From Actinomadura roseirufa (GTDB taxonomy: Bacteria > Actinomycetota > Actinomycetes > Streptosporangiales > Streptosporangiaceae), in the NCBI RefSeq assembly GCF_900659635.1, contig NZ_CAACVB010000019.1, forward strand, positions 1 through 61,052: DNA of 61,052 bases, written 5' to 3'. This document shows, piece by piece, positions 25,030-32,874 of the stretch. Numbering within the stretch: position 1 is the first letter of the stretch; each line of letters begins with the position of its first letter. Made by a program: the position numbers and the translations under genes. Under the pieces are notes generated by a model. It was given only the letters and a program-made list of their open reading frames with translations, was not told where the DNA came from and ran no database searches.

Positions 25030-25716
25030 CCAGGAGGCCCCGCGTCCTGCTGTTCGCGATCGGCGCGGCCGGCGTCGCGGCCCTCTTCACGGCCGGGGCC
25101 CTGGACCTGCCGTCCTTCGGCGGCGCCGCGCATCCCTACGGCGACCGGGCCGTGCGGGCGGCGCTCGCGAGGGGCACCAGCAACACCATCTCCTCGGTCA
25201 ACTTCGACCAGCGCGCCTTCGACACCATCGGCGAAGAGCTGATCCTGCTCGCGTCCGCGCTCGGCGCCGTGGTGCTGCTGCGCGCCGTCCACCGGGAGGA
25301 GGAGGACGACGGCGCGTCCCACGGGCACGGTCCGGCGGAGGTGTCCGACGCGCTGAGGATCGTCGGCTACCTGCTGCTGCCGCTCACCCCTCACCATCGG
25401 GGTCTACCTCATAGCCCACGGCGCCCAGTCGCCCGGCGGCGGCTTCCAGGGCGGGGTCGTGCTCGGCACCGCCGTCCACCTGCTCTACCTCGCCGGGGAC
25501 TACCCCGCCCTGCAGCGGCTGCGCCCCATCCCGGCGTTCGAGTTCACCGAGGCGCTCGCGGCGGGGATCTTCGTCGCGCTCGGCCTGGCCGCGGCCGGGC
25601 GGGTCCCCGAGCTGAACGCCGCCGTCGGCGCCGAGGTCGGCTGCGCCCTCGTTCTTCTCCTCGGCAAGTTCTTCGAGCAGGCCCTGCTCGTCCGCGAGCC
25701 CCCGGAGACGTCATGA
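25026..25716 (+). pseudogene. mnhB: MbhE-MnhB fusion with a one-base frameshift
   Basis: The first part (25026 to about 25390) encodes SNTISSVNFDQRAFDTIGEE and LILLASALGAVVLL, an MbhE-like module, then LRIVGYLLLPLT, the start of MnhB. A run of four C at 25387-25390 shifts the frame. One base removed restores LTIGVYLIAHGAQSPGGGFQ, then GGVVLGTAVHLLYLAGDYPA to the stop at 25716. Both halves are otherwise intact and the downstream overlap with mnhC is kept. It is either a sequencing error in the homopolymer or a recent mutation that would disable the complex. Confidence 0.87.
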
Positions 25717-26060
25717 GCCACCTCCCCTACCTCGTCGCCGGCTGGATCATGCTCGTGGGCGTCTACGGCATCGTCACCAGCCGCGACCTCGTCCACGCCG
25801 TGGTGTGCCTGTCGGTGACGCAGTCCGGCACGTACGTGCTGCTGCTGGCGATCGGCTACCGCTCCGGCGCCACCGCCCCGGTGTTCTCCGACCGCTCCCC
25901 CGGCGGACGCCCGGTCACCGACCCCGTCGTCCAGGCCATGGCCCTCACCGACATCGTCGTGGGGGCCACCGTCACCGCGTTGCTGCTGGCCCTCGCCGTC
26001 CAGGTCGCCCGGCGCCGCGGCACCCTGGACCCCGGTGAGCTGCGGTCGCTGGAATCGTGA
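25713..26060 (+). CDS. mnhC: Mnh/Mrp antiporter subunit C
   Basis: 115 residues, NuoK-like: [40 protein letters not shown] and [20 protein letters not shown] with [13 protein letters not shown]. The conserved DPxxQALxLTxIVI motif identifies MnhC. ATGA overlap with mnhB and a 4-base overlap with mnhD. Confidence 0.9.
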   Translation: MSHLPYLVAGWIMLVGVYGIVTSRDLVHAVVCLSVTQSGTYVLLLAIGYRSGATAPVFSDRSPGGRPVTDPVVQAMALTDIVVGATVTALLLALAVQVARRRGTLDPGELRSLES

Positions 26061-27847
26061 TCCTCCAGCTCACCGTCGCCCTGCCGGTCCTCGTCGCGGC
26101 CGTGCTCGCCGCCGCCGGCCGGTGGCTGCCGCGGCTCGTCGTGGACGTCGCGGCCGTCCTCACCGTCTGCGCCGTCATCGCGCTGTCCACCCTCACGCTG
26201 GCCCGCTCCCCCCACAGCGCCCAGGTGACCTGGCTCGGCGGGTGGCGGCCCTCCGAAGGCGGCGTCGGCATCCCCCTGGTGGCCGATCCGCTCGCCGCCG
26301 GGCTCGCCCTCACCACGGCCGTGCTCACGCTCGGGGCGCTGGTCTTCTCCTGGCGCTTCTTCACCGAGGTCCAGGCGATCTTCCACACGCTCGTGCTGCT
26401 GTTCCTGGCCGCCATGTGCGCCTTCGTGTACACCGGCGACCTGTTCGACGCGTTCGTGTTCTTCGAGCTGATGAGCGTCGTGGCGTTCGCGCTCACCGGC
26501 TACCGCTCCGAGGAGCCGCCGACCGTCCACGGCGCGCTGAACTTCGGGATCATCGCCTCGCTCGGCGCCTACCTCACCCTCGCCGGGATCGGCCTGATCT
26601 ACGCCCGCACCGGGGAACTGGGCCTGGCCGCCATCGGCCGCCACCTCGCCGGGACGGGCCGCGGCGACGCCCTCGCCACCGCCGCGTTCGTGCTCATCTG
26701 TACCGGTTACCTGGTCAAGGCCGCCGCCGTCCCGTTCCATTTCTGGCTCGCCGACGCCCACGCCGTCGCGCCCACTCCCGTGTGCGTCCTGTTCTCCGGC
26801 GTGATGGTCGAGCTCGGCGTGTACGGCGTCGCCCGCACCTACTGGTCCACCTTCGCCGGGCTCGTCCCGCTGCGCGCCATCGCCGTGCTCGGCGCCGCCG
26901 CGGCGCTGCTCGGCGCGGTGATGTGCCTCCTGCAGCGGCACATCAAGCGGATGCTCGCCTACTCCACGATCAGCCATGTCGGCCTCCTGCTCGTCGGCGT
27001 CGCCGCGCGGACGCCGGACGCGCTCGCCGGCACCGCCTACTCCCTGGCCGGGCACGCCGGCGCGAAGGGGGCCCTGTTCCTCGCCGCGGGTTCGCTGCTC
27101 AACCGGCACGAGTCCGTCGACGAGCACGACCTGCGCGGACGCGGCCGCGACATGCCGGTCACCGGAGCGACGTTCCTGGTCGGCGCGCTCGTCCTGGCCG
27201 GGCTGCCGCCCTCGGGACTGTGGGCCGGGCACTCGGTCACCGAGCACGCCGCGGAGGAGGCGGGCTGGTGGTGGTTCGCCCCGCTCTCGATCGCCGTGTC
27301 CGGGCTGACCGCCGGTGCCGTCCTGCGCGTGTGGCTGAGGGTGTTCCGCGACGCCGAGGACCCCGTCCCGGACGGCACGGCGGAGCAGGGACACGAGGAG
27401 GCCGAGACCCGCACGCTCCTGCCCTCCCTGCCCTGGACCATGGTCGCCCCCGGAGCCGTCCTCCTGGCCGGGGCGTTGCTGACCGGCCTGATCCCGGGCG
27501 GCCCGATGGCATCGGCCGCCGCCATGTTCACCGACCGGCGCGGTTACGCCGGGCTCGTCCTGGACGGGCACGTCCCCCACCCCCACGTCGCGCCCGCCGA
27601 CCCCTGGACGGTCCCCGGGCTGGTGAGCGCGGCCCTGACCCTCCTCCTCGCGATGATCATCGCCGGTTGCGCCGTGCGGCCACGGGCGACCCGCCGGGCG
27701 AGCCCCAGGGCCGCGCAAGCCCTGCGGCGAGTCACGGACGCCGGTGCGGCGCGCCTGCACGCTCTGCATTCAGGCCATCTGGGCGACTACGCGGCCTGGC
27801 TCGCCTTCGGGGTCGCCGTCCTCGCCCTGCTCACCACTGGCCTATGA
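26057..27847 (+). CDS. mnhD: Mnh/Mrp antiporter subunit D (proton-conducting)
   Basis: A 596-residue NuoL/M/N-like protein with about 14 helices. [20 protein letters not shown] contains the key membrane Glu, [20 protein letters not shown] the conserved Lys and His-loop, and [14 protein letters not shown] the second channel motif. It is the only large proton-conducting subunit here; no MnhA is present, its C-terminal modules being separate genes (24685, 25026). GTG start with a 4-base overlap. Last gene of the operon. Confidence 0.9.
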   Translation: MILQLTVALPVLVAAVLAAAGRWLPRLVVDVAAVLTVCAVIALSTLTLARSPHSAQVTWLGGWRPSEGGVGIPLVADPLAAGLALTTAVLTLGALVFSWRFFTEVQAIFHTLVLLFLAAMCAFVYTGDLFDAFVFFELMSVVAFALTGYRSEEPPTVHGALNFGIIASLGAYLTLAGIGLIYARTGELGLAAIGRHLAGTGRGDALATAAFVLICTGYLVKAAAVPFHFWLADAHAVAPTPVCVLFSGVMVELGVYGVARTYWSTFAGLVPLRAIAVLGAAAALLGAVMCLLQRHIKRMLAYSTISHVGLLLVGVAARTPDALAGTAYSLAGHAGAKGALFLAAGSLLNRHESVDEHDLRGRGRDMPVTGATFLVGALVLAGLPPSGLWAGHSVTEHAAEEAGWWWFAPLSIAVSGLTAGAVLRVWLRVFRDAEDPVPDGTAEQGHEEAETRTLLPSLPWTMVAPGAVLLAGALLTGLIPGGPMASAAAMFTDRRGYAGLVLDGHVPHPHVAPADPWTVPGLVSAALTLLLAMIIAGCAVRPRATRRASPRAAQALRRVTDAGAARLHALHSGHLGDYAAWLAFGVAVLALLTTGL

Positions 27848-27896
27848 CAGCACGGCCTAGAGTCGGTGAATCGACATTCACCACCTGGAGACGCCC

Positions 27897-28415
27897 ATGG
27901 CCAGCGACCGTCCCTTCACCACCGCGGCCTTCATGGCCACGAGCCTGGACGGATACATCGCCCGCGCCGACGGCGACATCTTGTGGCTCACCGAACGCGC
28001 CGAGGAGGCCTGGGACGCCAGCTACACGGACTTCGCCGCCGACGTCGACACCCTCGTCATGGGACGGGGCACCTACGAGGCAGTGCGCACACTGAAGCCG
28101 TGGCCCTTCACGAACAAGCGCGTGGTGGTGCTCAGCACACGGCTTCGTCTCGGCACCGATCCCCGCATTACGGTGCACCACGACCTGGACACACTGGTGA
28201 AGGACCTCAGCGACGCTGCACGTAGACGGCGTCGTCAACGGCGACCGCCTATGCGTGTGTATGGTGCCGCGCCGGCATGGACGTCTTCCACACCGGCGCG
28301 GTCGGCCACACTCCGATGCCGATTCACCGTGGCCGCCGAGATCGACGCACGCTGGCCCGCCGACCGGCGCAACGACGGTGCCACACTGGTGGTCTGCCCC
28401 TGCCCTGCCTGCTGA
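27897..28415 (+). CDS. Dihydrofolate-reductase/RibD-fold protein with an abnormal C-terminal half
   Basis: Residues 1-105 (TTAAFMATSLDGYIARADGD, DFAADVDTLVMGRGTYEAVR, WPFTNKRVVVLSTRLRLGTD) match the RibD C-terminal/DHFR-like fold that binds NADPH. Family members continue with a YVDGG segment and a conserved end. Here the frame turns into Arg-rich, unrelated sequence after about residue 107. A second frame briefly reads LHVDGVVNGD at 28216, so a frameshift or recombination near 28213 is likely and the product is probably inactive. GGAG precedes the ATG. Confidence 0.6.
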   Translation: MASDRPFTTAAFMATSLDGYIARADGDILWLTERAEEAWDASYTDFAADVDTLVMGRGTYEAVRTLKPWPFTNKRVVVLSTRLRLGTDPRITVHHDLDTLVKDLSDAARRRRRQRRPPMRVYGAAPAWTSSTPARSATLRCRFTVAAEIDARWPADRRNDGATLVVCPCPAC

Positions 28416-28640
28416 CGCCTCGACGGGAGGAATCTCCGGGGACGTTCCGGGACCTGTTCCGGGAGGTCTCGGTGACGGGCTTCTGAGTCGGCACCGGGCT
28501 CAAAACCAACACGAGGGAACACCTGACAGGCGGCCGGGACGATGCCCCTTCGCCCGTGGTCTCGTCGCCTCACTCCGCGCTGACGTTCGCATCGGACTTG
28601 CATGGGCGACTGGCATGGGCGAAGGGGCCTCGGAGCGCCG

Positions 28641-29804
28641 CTACCTCGATGGGCAGAAGATCCTCTCCATGGCCTTGCCCATGGCCTGGCCTGCGGCGTC
28701 GAGGTCCTTGCCCTTCAGGGTCGCCGAGATCGCGAGCTGGCGGCGGCCGTCTTCGGTGTAGAAGGTCATGGCGAGGAAGCCGGGGGCGGTCCCGCCCATG
28801 ATGTAGATGTCGTCGCTGCAAAGGCTGCGAATCTTGGCCCGAGGCTGGGAGTCACTGGGGAGCCGGTCGGTCAGGACTCGCTGAAGCTCCGGCGACAGCA
28901 GCTTGCCCTGGGTGAACGCCCGCTGGAAGGCGCTGATGTCGTGGGCAGTGGAGACCACCCCTCCGGCCGCCCCTCCGACGCTGGCGTTGAACCGGTCCAC
29001 ATCGCGCAGCCTGCCGTCGGCGTCCGGGTAGTAGCCGTGGCCGTGCGGCCCCTTGATGCCCTCCGGCGGCCTGAGCGGGAGGTAGGTCTTGGTCATCCCG
29101 AGCGGGCCGAACAGGCGCCCGTGCAGCTCGGCGGCCAGGTCGTGGCCGGTCAGCCGCTCGATGATCAGGCCGAGGAGGGTGTAGTTGGTGTTGGAGTAGG
29201 AGAACTTCTCGCCCGGCTCCCCGGTGCGGGGGCGGGGGCGGCTCCACTTCACCACATCGAGCGGCCGGTAGTAGGTCGTGAAGTCGAACACGTCGAACGA
29301 GGGGTCTTCTCCCTCGGTCCCGTCCGGGTTCGGCTTGGCGGCGTACCAGTCGGGAATGCCGGAGGTGTGCCGGATCATCTGCCGTACCGTGATCTCGCCG
29401 GCCCGTTCCACCAGATCCTTCTCCACCACCTCCGGCAGCAGGTCGCCGAGCTTGTCGTCCACGCCCAGCCTGCCCTCCCCGACCAGTTGGAGCACGACGG
29501 TGGCCACCATCTTCTTGGTCTGTGAGCCGATCCGGAAACGCGCGCTCGCGGGGATGCTGCCGCCCTTGCCGTCCAGCAACCGGGAGCCGGCGCTCCCCGC
29601 CCCGACGGGTTTCCCGTCGACATAGGCCCCGCCGACGGCGCCCACGACCCCATGAGCCCCGGCCAATTCCTCCATCGCCTCCTGGACGTTCCCGACCTGC
29701 GGCGGGTCGGCGGCGGCAGGCGCGGCGGGGGCCAGCATCAGAATGGCGACACCAGCGGCCAGTCCGGCGCTTTTCAGCGGCGGACGAATGTTCCTGTATG
29801 ACAC
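28641..29804 (-). CDS. Secreted serine hydrolase, beta-lactamase/D-Ala-D-Ala carboxypeptidase fold
   Basis: A 387-residue protein with a signal peptide (SAGLAAGVAILMLAPAAPAA ending in an ADP-like cleavage site). Catalytic SxxK is in RIGSQTKKM, the second motif YSN is in KFSYSNTNY, and the HTSGIPDWY loop is conserved in class-C-like peptidases. The GTG at 29804 follows AAGGAG by 6 bases. Family members trim peptidoglycan stem peptides or hydrolyse esters. It lies downstream of one copy of the 69-bp element and beside the VanRS-like genes, which supports a cell-wall role. Confidence 0.85.
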   Translation of the reverse strand: MSYRNIRPPLKSAGLAAGVAILMLAPAAPAAADPPQVGNVQEAMEELAGAHGVVGAVGGAYVDGKPVGAGSAGSRLLDGKGGSIPASARFRIGSQTKKMVATVVLQLVGEGRLGVDDKLGDLLPEVVEKDLVERAGEITVRQMIRHTSGIPDWYAAKPNPDGTEGEDPSFDVFDFTTYYRPLDVVKWSRPRPRTGEPGEKFSYSNTNYTLLGLIIERLTGHDLAAELHGRLFGPLGMTKTYLPLRPPEGIKGPHGHGYYPDADGRLRDVDRFNASVGGAAGGVVSTAHDISAFQRAFTQGKLLSPELQRVLTDRLPSDSQPRAKIRSLCSDDIYIMGGTAPGFLAMTFYTEDGRRQLAISATLKGKDLDAAGQAMGKAMERIFCPSR

Positions 29805-29854
29805 GACGCGCTCCTTCTTGGAGCCGGGGCGCCACGCCCTCGGCATGGACCGTC

Positions 29855-29923
29855 GTGGTCCATGCCTCTACTGAAGACGGAAGGCGGTTGCGGTGACGTA
29901 TGCGTTTTTTGATACGCCCGCGA
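29855..29923 (-). promoter_or_regulatory. 69-bp repeated element, copy A
   Basis: A gapless 69-base block about 80% identical to 32594-32662. The shared core on the minus strand is a TAT/ATAC dyad around an A-rich centre (CGTAT at 29917-29913, CAAAAAAC, GCATACG). It lies 51 bases upstream of the serine hydrolase start, a promoter position. It is proposed as the binding site of the nearby VanR-like regulator. Confidence 0.6.
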
Positions 29924-30001
29924 TATACGCCTCCCGGCATAAAGGAACTGGCGCGTGCGGGCAGTGAGAGGGCCCCGGCGGAGGTGATCGCGACAGCCCG
30001 G

Positions 30002-31150
30002 TCACTGCAAGTCGTGGAGCGGCCTTCTGCTTGTCGCTTCAGTGGGTCGTTGTGGGAGGTGGACGGTGGTGAGGAGGCCGCCGTCGGGCCGGGGCGCGAG
30101 GTGAAGGGTGCCGTGGTGCGCTTGGACGATGCTGTGGACGATGGCCAGTCCGAGGCCGACGCCGGCGTGTTCGCCTGTGTGCGTGCGTTGGGTTCCGCGT
30201 TGGAAGGGTTCGGTGAGGGTGGGCAGCAGTTCGAGTGGGAGCCGGTGGCCGGTGTTCTCGACATGCAGGACGCCGGCGCCATTGCGTGTTTGGGTGTGCA
30301 CCGTCACCGTACCGCCAGTGGGGAGGTTGTGGACGATGGCGTTCTGGACGAGGTTGGTCACCATGCGCAGCAGCAGTGCGGGGGATCCGAGGGCGTGGGT
30401 GGGTTCACCCGTGACCTTGAGGGTGATCTGACGCTTTTCGGCGAGGGGGAGGAGTGTCTCGGTGGCTTCTTCGGCGACGAGGGACAGGTCGACGAGTTCG
30501 CGCGTGAACGTCCCGCGGTTGCTGCGGCTGAGGAGCAGGAGGGCTTCGGTGAGGTCGATCGCGCGGGTGTTGACGGTGTGAAGGCGTTCGATGAGTTCGC
30601 CTTGGTCTCGTCCGGGGTCGTTCCGGGCGACGTCCAGAAGTGTTCGTGAGATGGCCAGCGGGGTGCGCAGTTCGTGGGAGGCGTTCGCGGCGAATCGTTG
30701 TTGTTCGGCGACGTGGGCGTTGAGTTGCCGGAGCATGGCGTCGAAGACGTCGGCGAGTTCGCGGAATTCGTCGTTGGGGCCTTCAAGGCGGATCTGGTGG
30801 GTGAGTGATCCGTTGGCGGCCATGCGTGCGGCGTCGGTGATGCGGGCGAGTGGTCCCAGCATCCGGCCGGCGAGAATCCATCCCCCCACGAGGCCGAACA
30901 GCAGCAGAACCGCCATCGCCATGACCGCACGGGGGACGAAGGCGCGCTGGAGGTCGGTGCGGTTGGGTATGTGCGGAGGGGGCGGCGCCCCGGGGTGGCG
31001 GTCCCAGTCGTTCACGAGCGCTCCGTCGGGTACGTAGCGCAACAGATACACCCAGACCACGGCCAGCAGGAGAGCGCCGGCGAGGAAAAGGAACCCGGCG
31101 TAACTGATGGTCAGTTTCAACCGGACGCTGAGCCCCGGACGCCTATCCAC
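30002..31150 (-). CDS. VanS-like sensor histidine kinase
   Basis: A 382-residue kinase: helix 1 KLTISYAGFLFLAGALLLAV, a short external loop, helix 2 AVMAMAVLLLFGLVGGWILA, HAMP, phospho-acceptor His in AANASHELRTPLAISRTLLD, N-box NLVQNAIVHN, and ATP lid GVGLGLAIVHSIVQAHHG. The small sensor loop with HPGAPPPPHIP resembles VanS-type kinases. The GTG at 31150 overlaps the regulator's stop by 8 bases; longer open frames upstream are non-coding. Confidence 0.88.
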   Translation of the reverse strand: MDRRPGLSVRLKLTISYAGFLFLAGALLLAVVWVYLLRYVPDGALVNDWDRHPGAPPPPHIPNRTDLQRAFVPRAVMAMAVLLLFGLVGGWILAGRMLGPLARITDAARMAANGSLTHQIRLEGPNDEFRELADVFDAMLRQLNAHVAEQQRFAANASHELRTPLAISRTLLDVARNDPGRDQGELIERLHTVNTRAIDLTEALLLLSRSNRGTFTRELVDLSLVAEEATETLLPLAEKRQITLKVTGEPTHALGSPALLLRMVTNLVQNAIVHNLPTGGTVTVHTQTRNGAGVLHVENTGHRLPLELLPTLTEPFQRGTQRTHTGEHAGVGLGLAIVHSIVQAHHGTLHLAPRPDGGLLTTVHLPQRPTEATSRRPLHDLQ

Positions 31151-31838
31151 GGGTGCCGCCTGCGTCGGTGGTGTCCGTGCCGGTGTCGATGCGGTAGCCG
31201 ACACCGGGGACGGTGGCGATGACCCAGGGCCGGCCCAGGCGTTTGCGCAGAGCCGAGACGGTGATCCGGACGGCGTTGGTGAACGGATCGGCGTTGGCGT
31301 CCCAGGCCCGCTCCAGCAGCTCCTCGGCGCTGACGACACCGCCCTCGGCCGCCACCAGCACCTCCAGCACCGCGAACTGCTTGCGGGTGAGCGCGACGTG
31401 GTGCCCGTCGCGGAAGACCTCGCGGCGGAACGGGTCGACCCGCAGGCCCGCGATCTCGCGGACCGGGGGCCGGGCATGGGCGCGCCGGCGGTCCAGGGCC
31501 CGCAGCCGCAGCACCAGCTCGCGGAGCTCGAACGGCTTGGTGAGGTAGTCGTCGGCGCCGAGCCCGAACCCCGAGGCCTTGTCGTCGATCCGGTCGGCGG
31601 CGGTGAGCATCAGGATCGGGACGCCGCTGCCGGAGGCGACGATCCGCCGGGCGACCTCGTCCCCCGAGGGGCCGGGGATGTCACGGTCCAGGACCGCCAG
31701 GTCATAGGAGTTGACGCTCAGCAGTTCCAGGGCGGTGTCGCCGTCGCCGGCGATGTCGGCGGCGATCGCCTCCAGCCGCAGGCCGTCACGGACCGCCTCG
31801 GCCAGGAACGGTTCGTCCTCCACGATCAGCACGCGCAT
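31143..31838 (-). CDS. VanR-like OmpR-family response regulator
   Basis: 231 residues: receiver domain with acidic pocket EDE (7-9), phosphorylated Asp51 in LAVLDRDIPG and Lys in DDYLTKPFEL, then an OmpR winged helix with VALTRKQFAVLEVLVAAEGG, ERAWDANADPFTNAVRITVS and VPGVGYRI. The NADPFTNAVRITVSALRKRL stretch is characteristic of VanR and its actinomycete relatives. Co-transcribed with the kinase. Confidence 0.9.
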   Translation of the reverse strand: MRVLIVEDEPFLAEAVRDGLRLEAIAADIAGDGDTALELLSVNSYDLAVLDRDIPGPSGDEVARRIVASGSGVPILMLTAADRIDDKASGFGLGADDYLTKPFELRELVLRLRALDRRRAHARPPVREIAGLRVDPFRREVFRDGHHVALTRKQFAVLEVLVAAEGGVVSAEELLERAWDANADPFTNAVRITVSALRKRLGRPWVIATVPGVGYRIDTGTDTTDAGGTRG

Positions 31839-31867
31839 GCCCGAAGCCTAAACAACACGACATATCG

Positions 31868-32443
31868 TCAACATATGCAGTCCGGGCACGTCGATCGGCA
31901 TCGCCGGCATGGCGCCCGCCTGGTCGAGGACGGATGCGGCAGCCGGACCGGCTCGACCGTGCGGTACTCGAAGTGCCACCATTCGTTGCCGTAGATGCGG
32001 TAAAGCCCGTACCGGCCGCCGTGCTCTTCGAGCCACCGCGCGCCCTCGGCCGGGCGGACGTCGAGCGCGAACCCTCGCACATGGCCCGACTCCTCGGGCG
32101 GCAGCACCCGGCGCCGCGCCGCGGCCACCGAGCCGGTGCGCCGAACCTCCTCGGTGAAGATCCGGTGCTGTTCCGCCGCGTCGCGATATCCCGAGGTGAG
32201 GCCGATCAGCTGGCCGTCGCGCCAGAACGCCTCCGCCCGCGCGTGCGTGAACGCCGTCAGCGTTTCCGGTGCCAGCCCGCGGAGGTCCTCGGCGGGAAAG
32301 CGCAGGCCCAGCGCCCACTGGCAGGCCAGGAAGCGGGCGCGGCCGGGAGCGCGGCAGAAGGCGACCGGCACCAGCGGCACCGCGATCAGCCGGGTGAGGG
32401 CCGCCAGGACACGCGTCTTGAGCGCCGAGCGTGGAATCGTCAC
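31868..32443 (-). CDS. VanY-type D,D-carboxypeptidase (M15B)
   Basis: A 191-residue zinc peptidase. ESGHVRGFALDV is the SxHxxGxAxD metal site and GNEWWHFEY the second motif with the catalytic Glu and third His. SGYRDAAEQHRIF is the substrate Arg/Ser loop. One N-terminal hydrophobic helix (VLAALTRLIAVPLVPVAF) could anchor it in the membrane. The last residues (RAPCRRCRSTCPDCIC) are an unusual Cys-rich tail not expected in the family. It removes terminal D-Ala from peptidoglycan precursors. A 69-bp element copy lies upstream. Confidence 0.85.
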   Translation of the reverse strand: MTIPRSALKTRVLAALTRLIAVPLVPVAFCRAPGRARFLACQWALGLRFPAEDLRGLAPETLTAFTHARAEAFWRDGQLIGLTSGYRDAAEQHRIFTEEVRRTGSVAAARRRVLPPEESGHVRGFALDVRPAEGARWLEEHGGRYGLYRIYGNEWWHFEYRTVEPVRLPHPSSTRRAPCRRCRSTCPDCIC

Positions 32444-32593
32444 GGCTCACCCCCGAAGGGTCGGGCCGTGCGCGGGACCTCGGTCGGCGAGAGGCGGGCG
32501 GGCATGGGGGCCGGCGATCACCGCGCCGAGGATCGCCGAACCGACGGGCACGGGATCGTGCCCGTGAACGGCCGACGCCGACCGGAATGCACT

Positions 32594-32662
32594 GTGGTTC
32601 ATGCGTCCACGGAAGACGGAAGACCGTTGCGCCGGCGTATGGGTTTTTCCATATGCCCGCGA
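32594..32662 (-). promoter_or_regulatory. 69-bp repeated element, copy B
   Basis: The second copy of the block at 29855-29923, in the same orientation, 151 bases upstream of the VanY-type gene. The core on the minus strand reads CATAT (32656-32652), GGAAAAAC, CCATACG. It lies in the 431-base gap 32444-32874, which otherwise holds no convincing gene. The open plus-strand frame through it is a spurious extension of the MMPL gene. Confidence 0.6.
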
Positions 32663-32874
32663 AACCACCGGCGTTCGGGGACTGGCACGCCGACGGTGAA
32701 ATGGCCCCAGTGGGCCTAGTGCGAGAGCACCAGGACACGGGAGCGGCCGGTCAGGGTGCACCAGGGGAAGACGGCGGCCGGGGACGATGCCCGGCGGGGC
32801 ACCCGAGGGAAGTGTGGGAGGCGCGCGAATCTCGCGCATTCCCCTTGCCCGACGGCGTCTGGAGTGATCAGCAA

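Noticed and set aside
32431..32874. N-terminal extension of the MMPL transporter
   Set aside because: The extension lacks a signal or domain and covers a regulatory repeat. The GTG at 32875 gives the normal family start.
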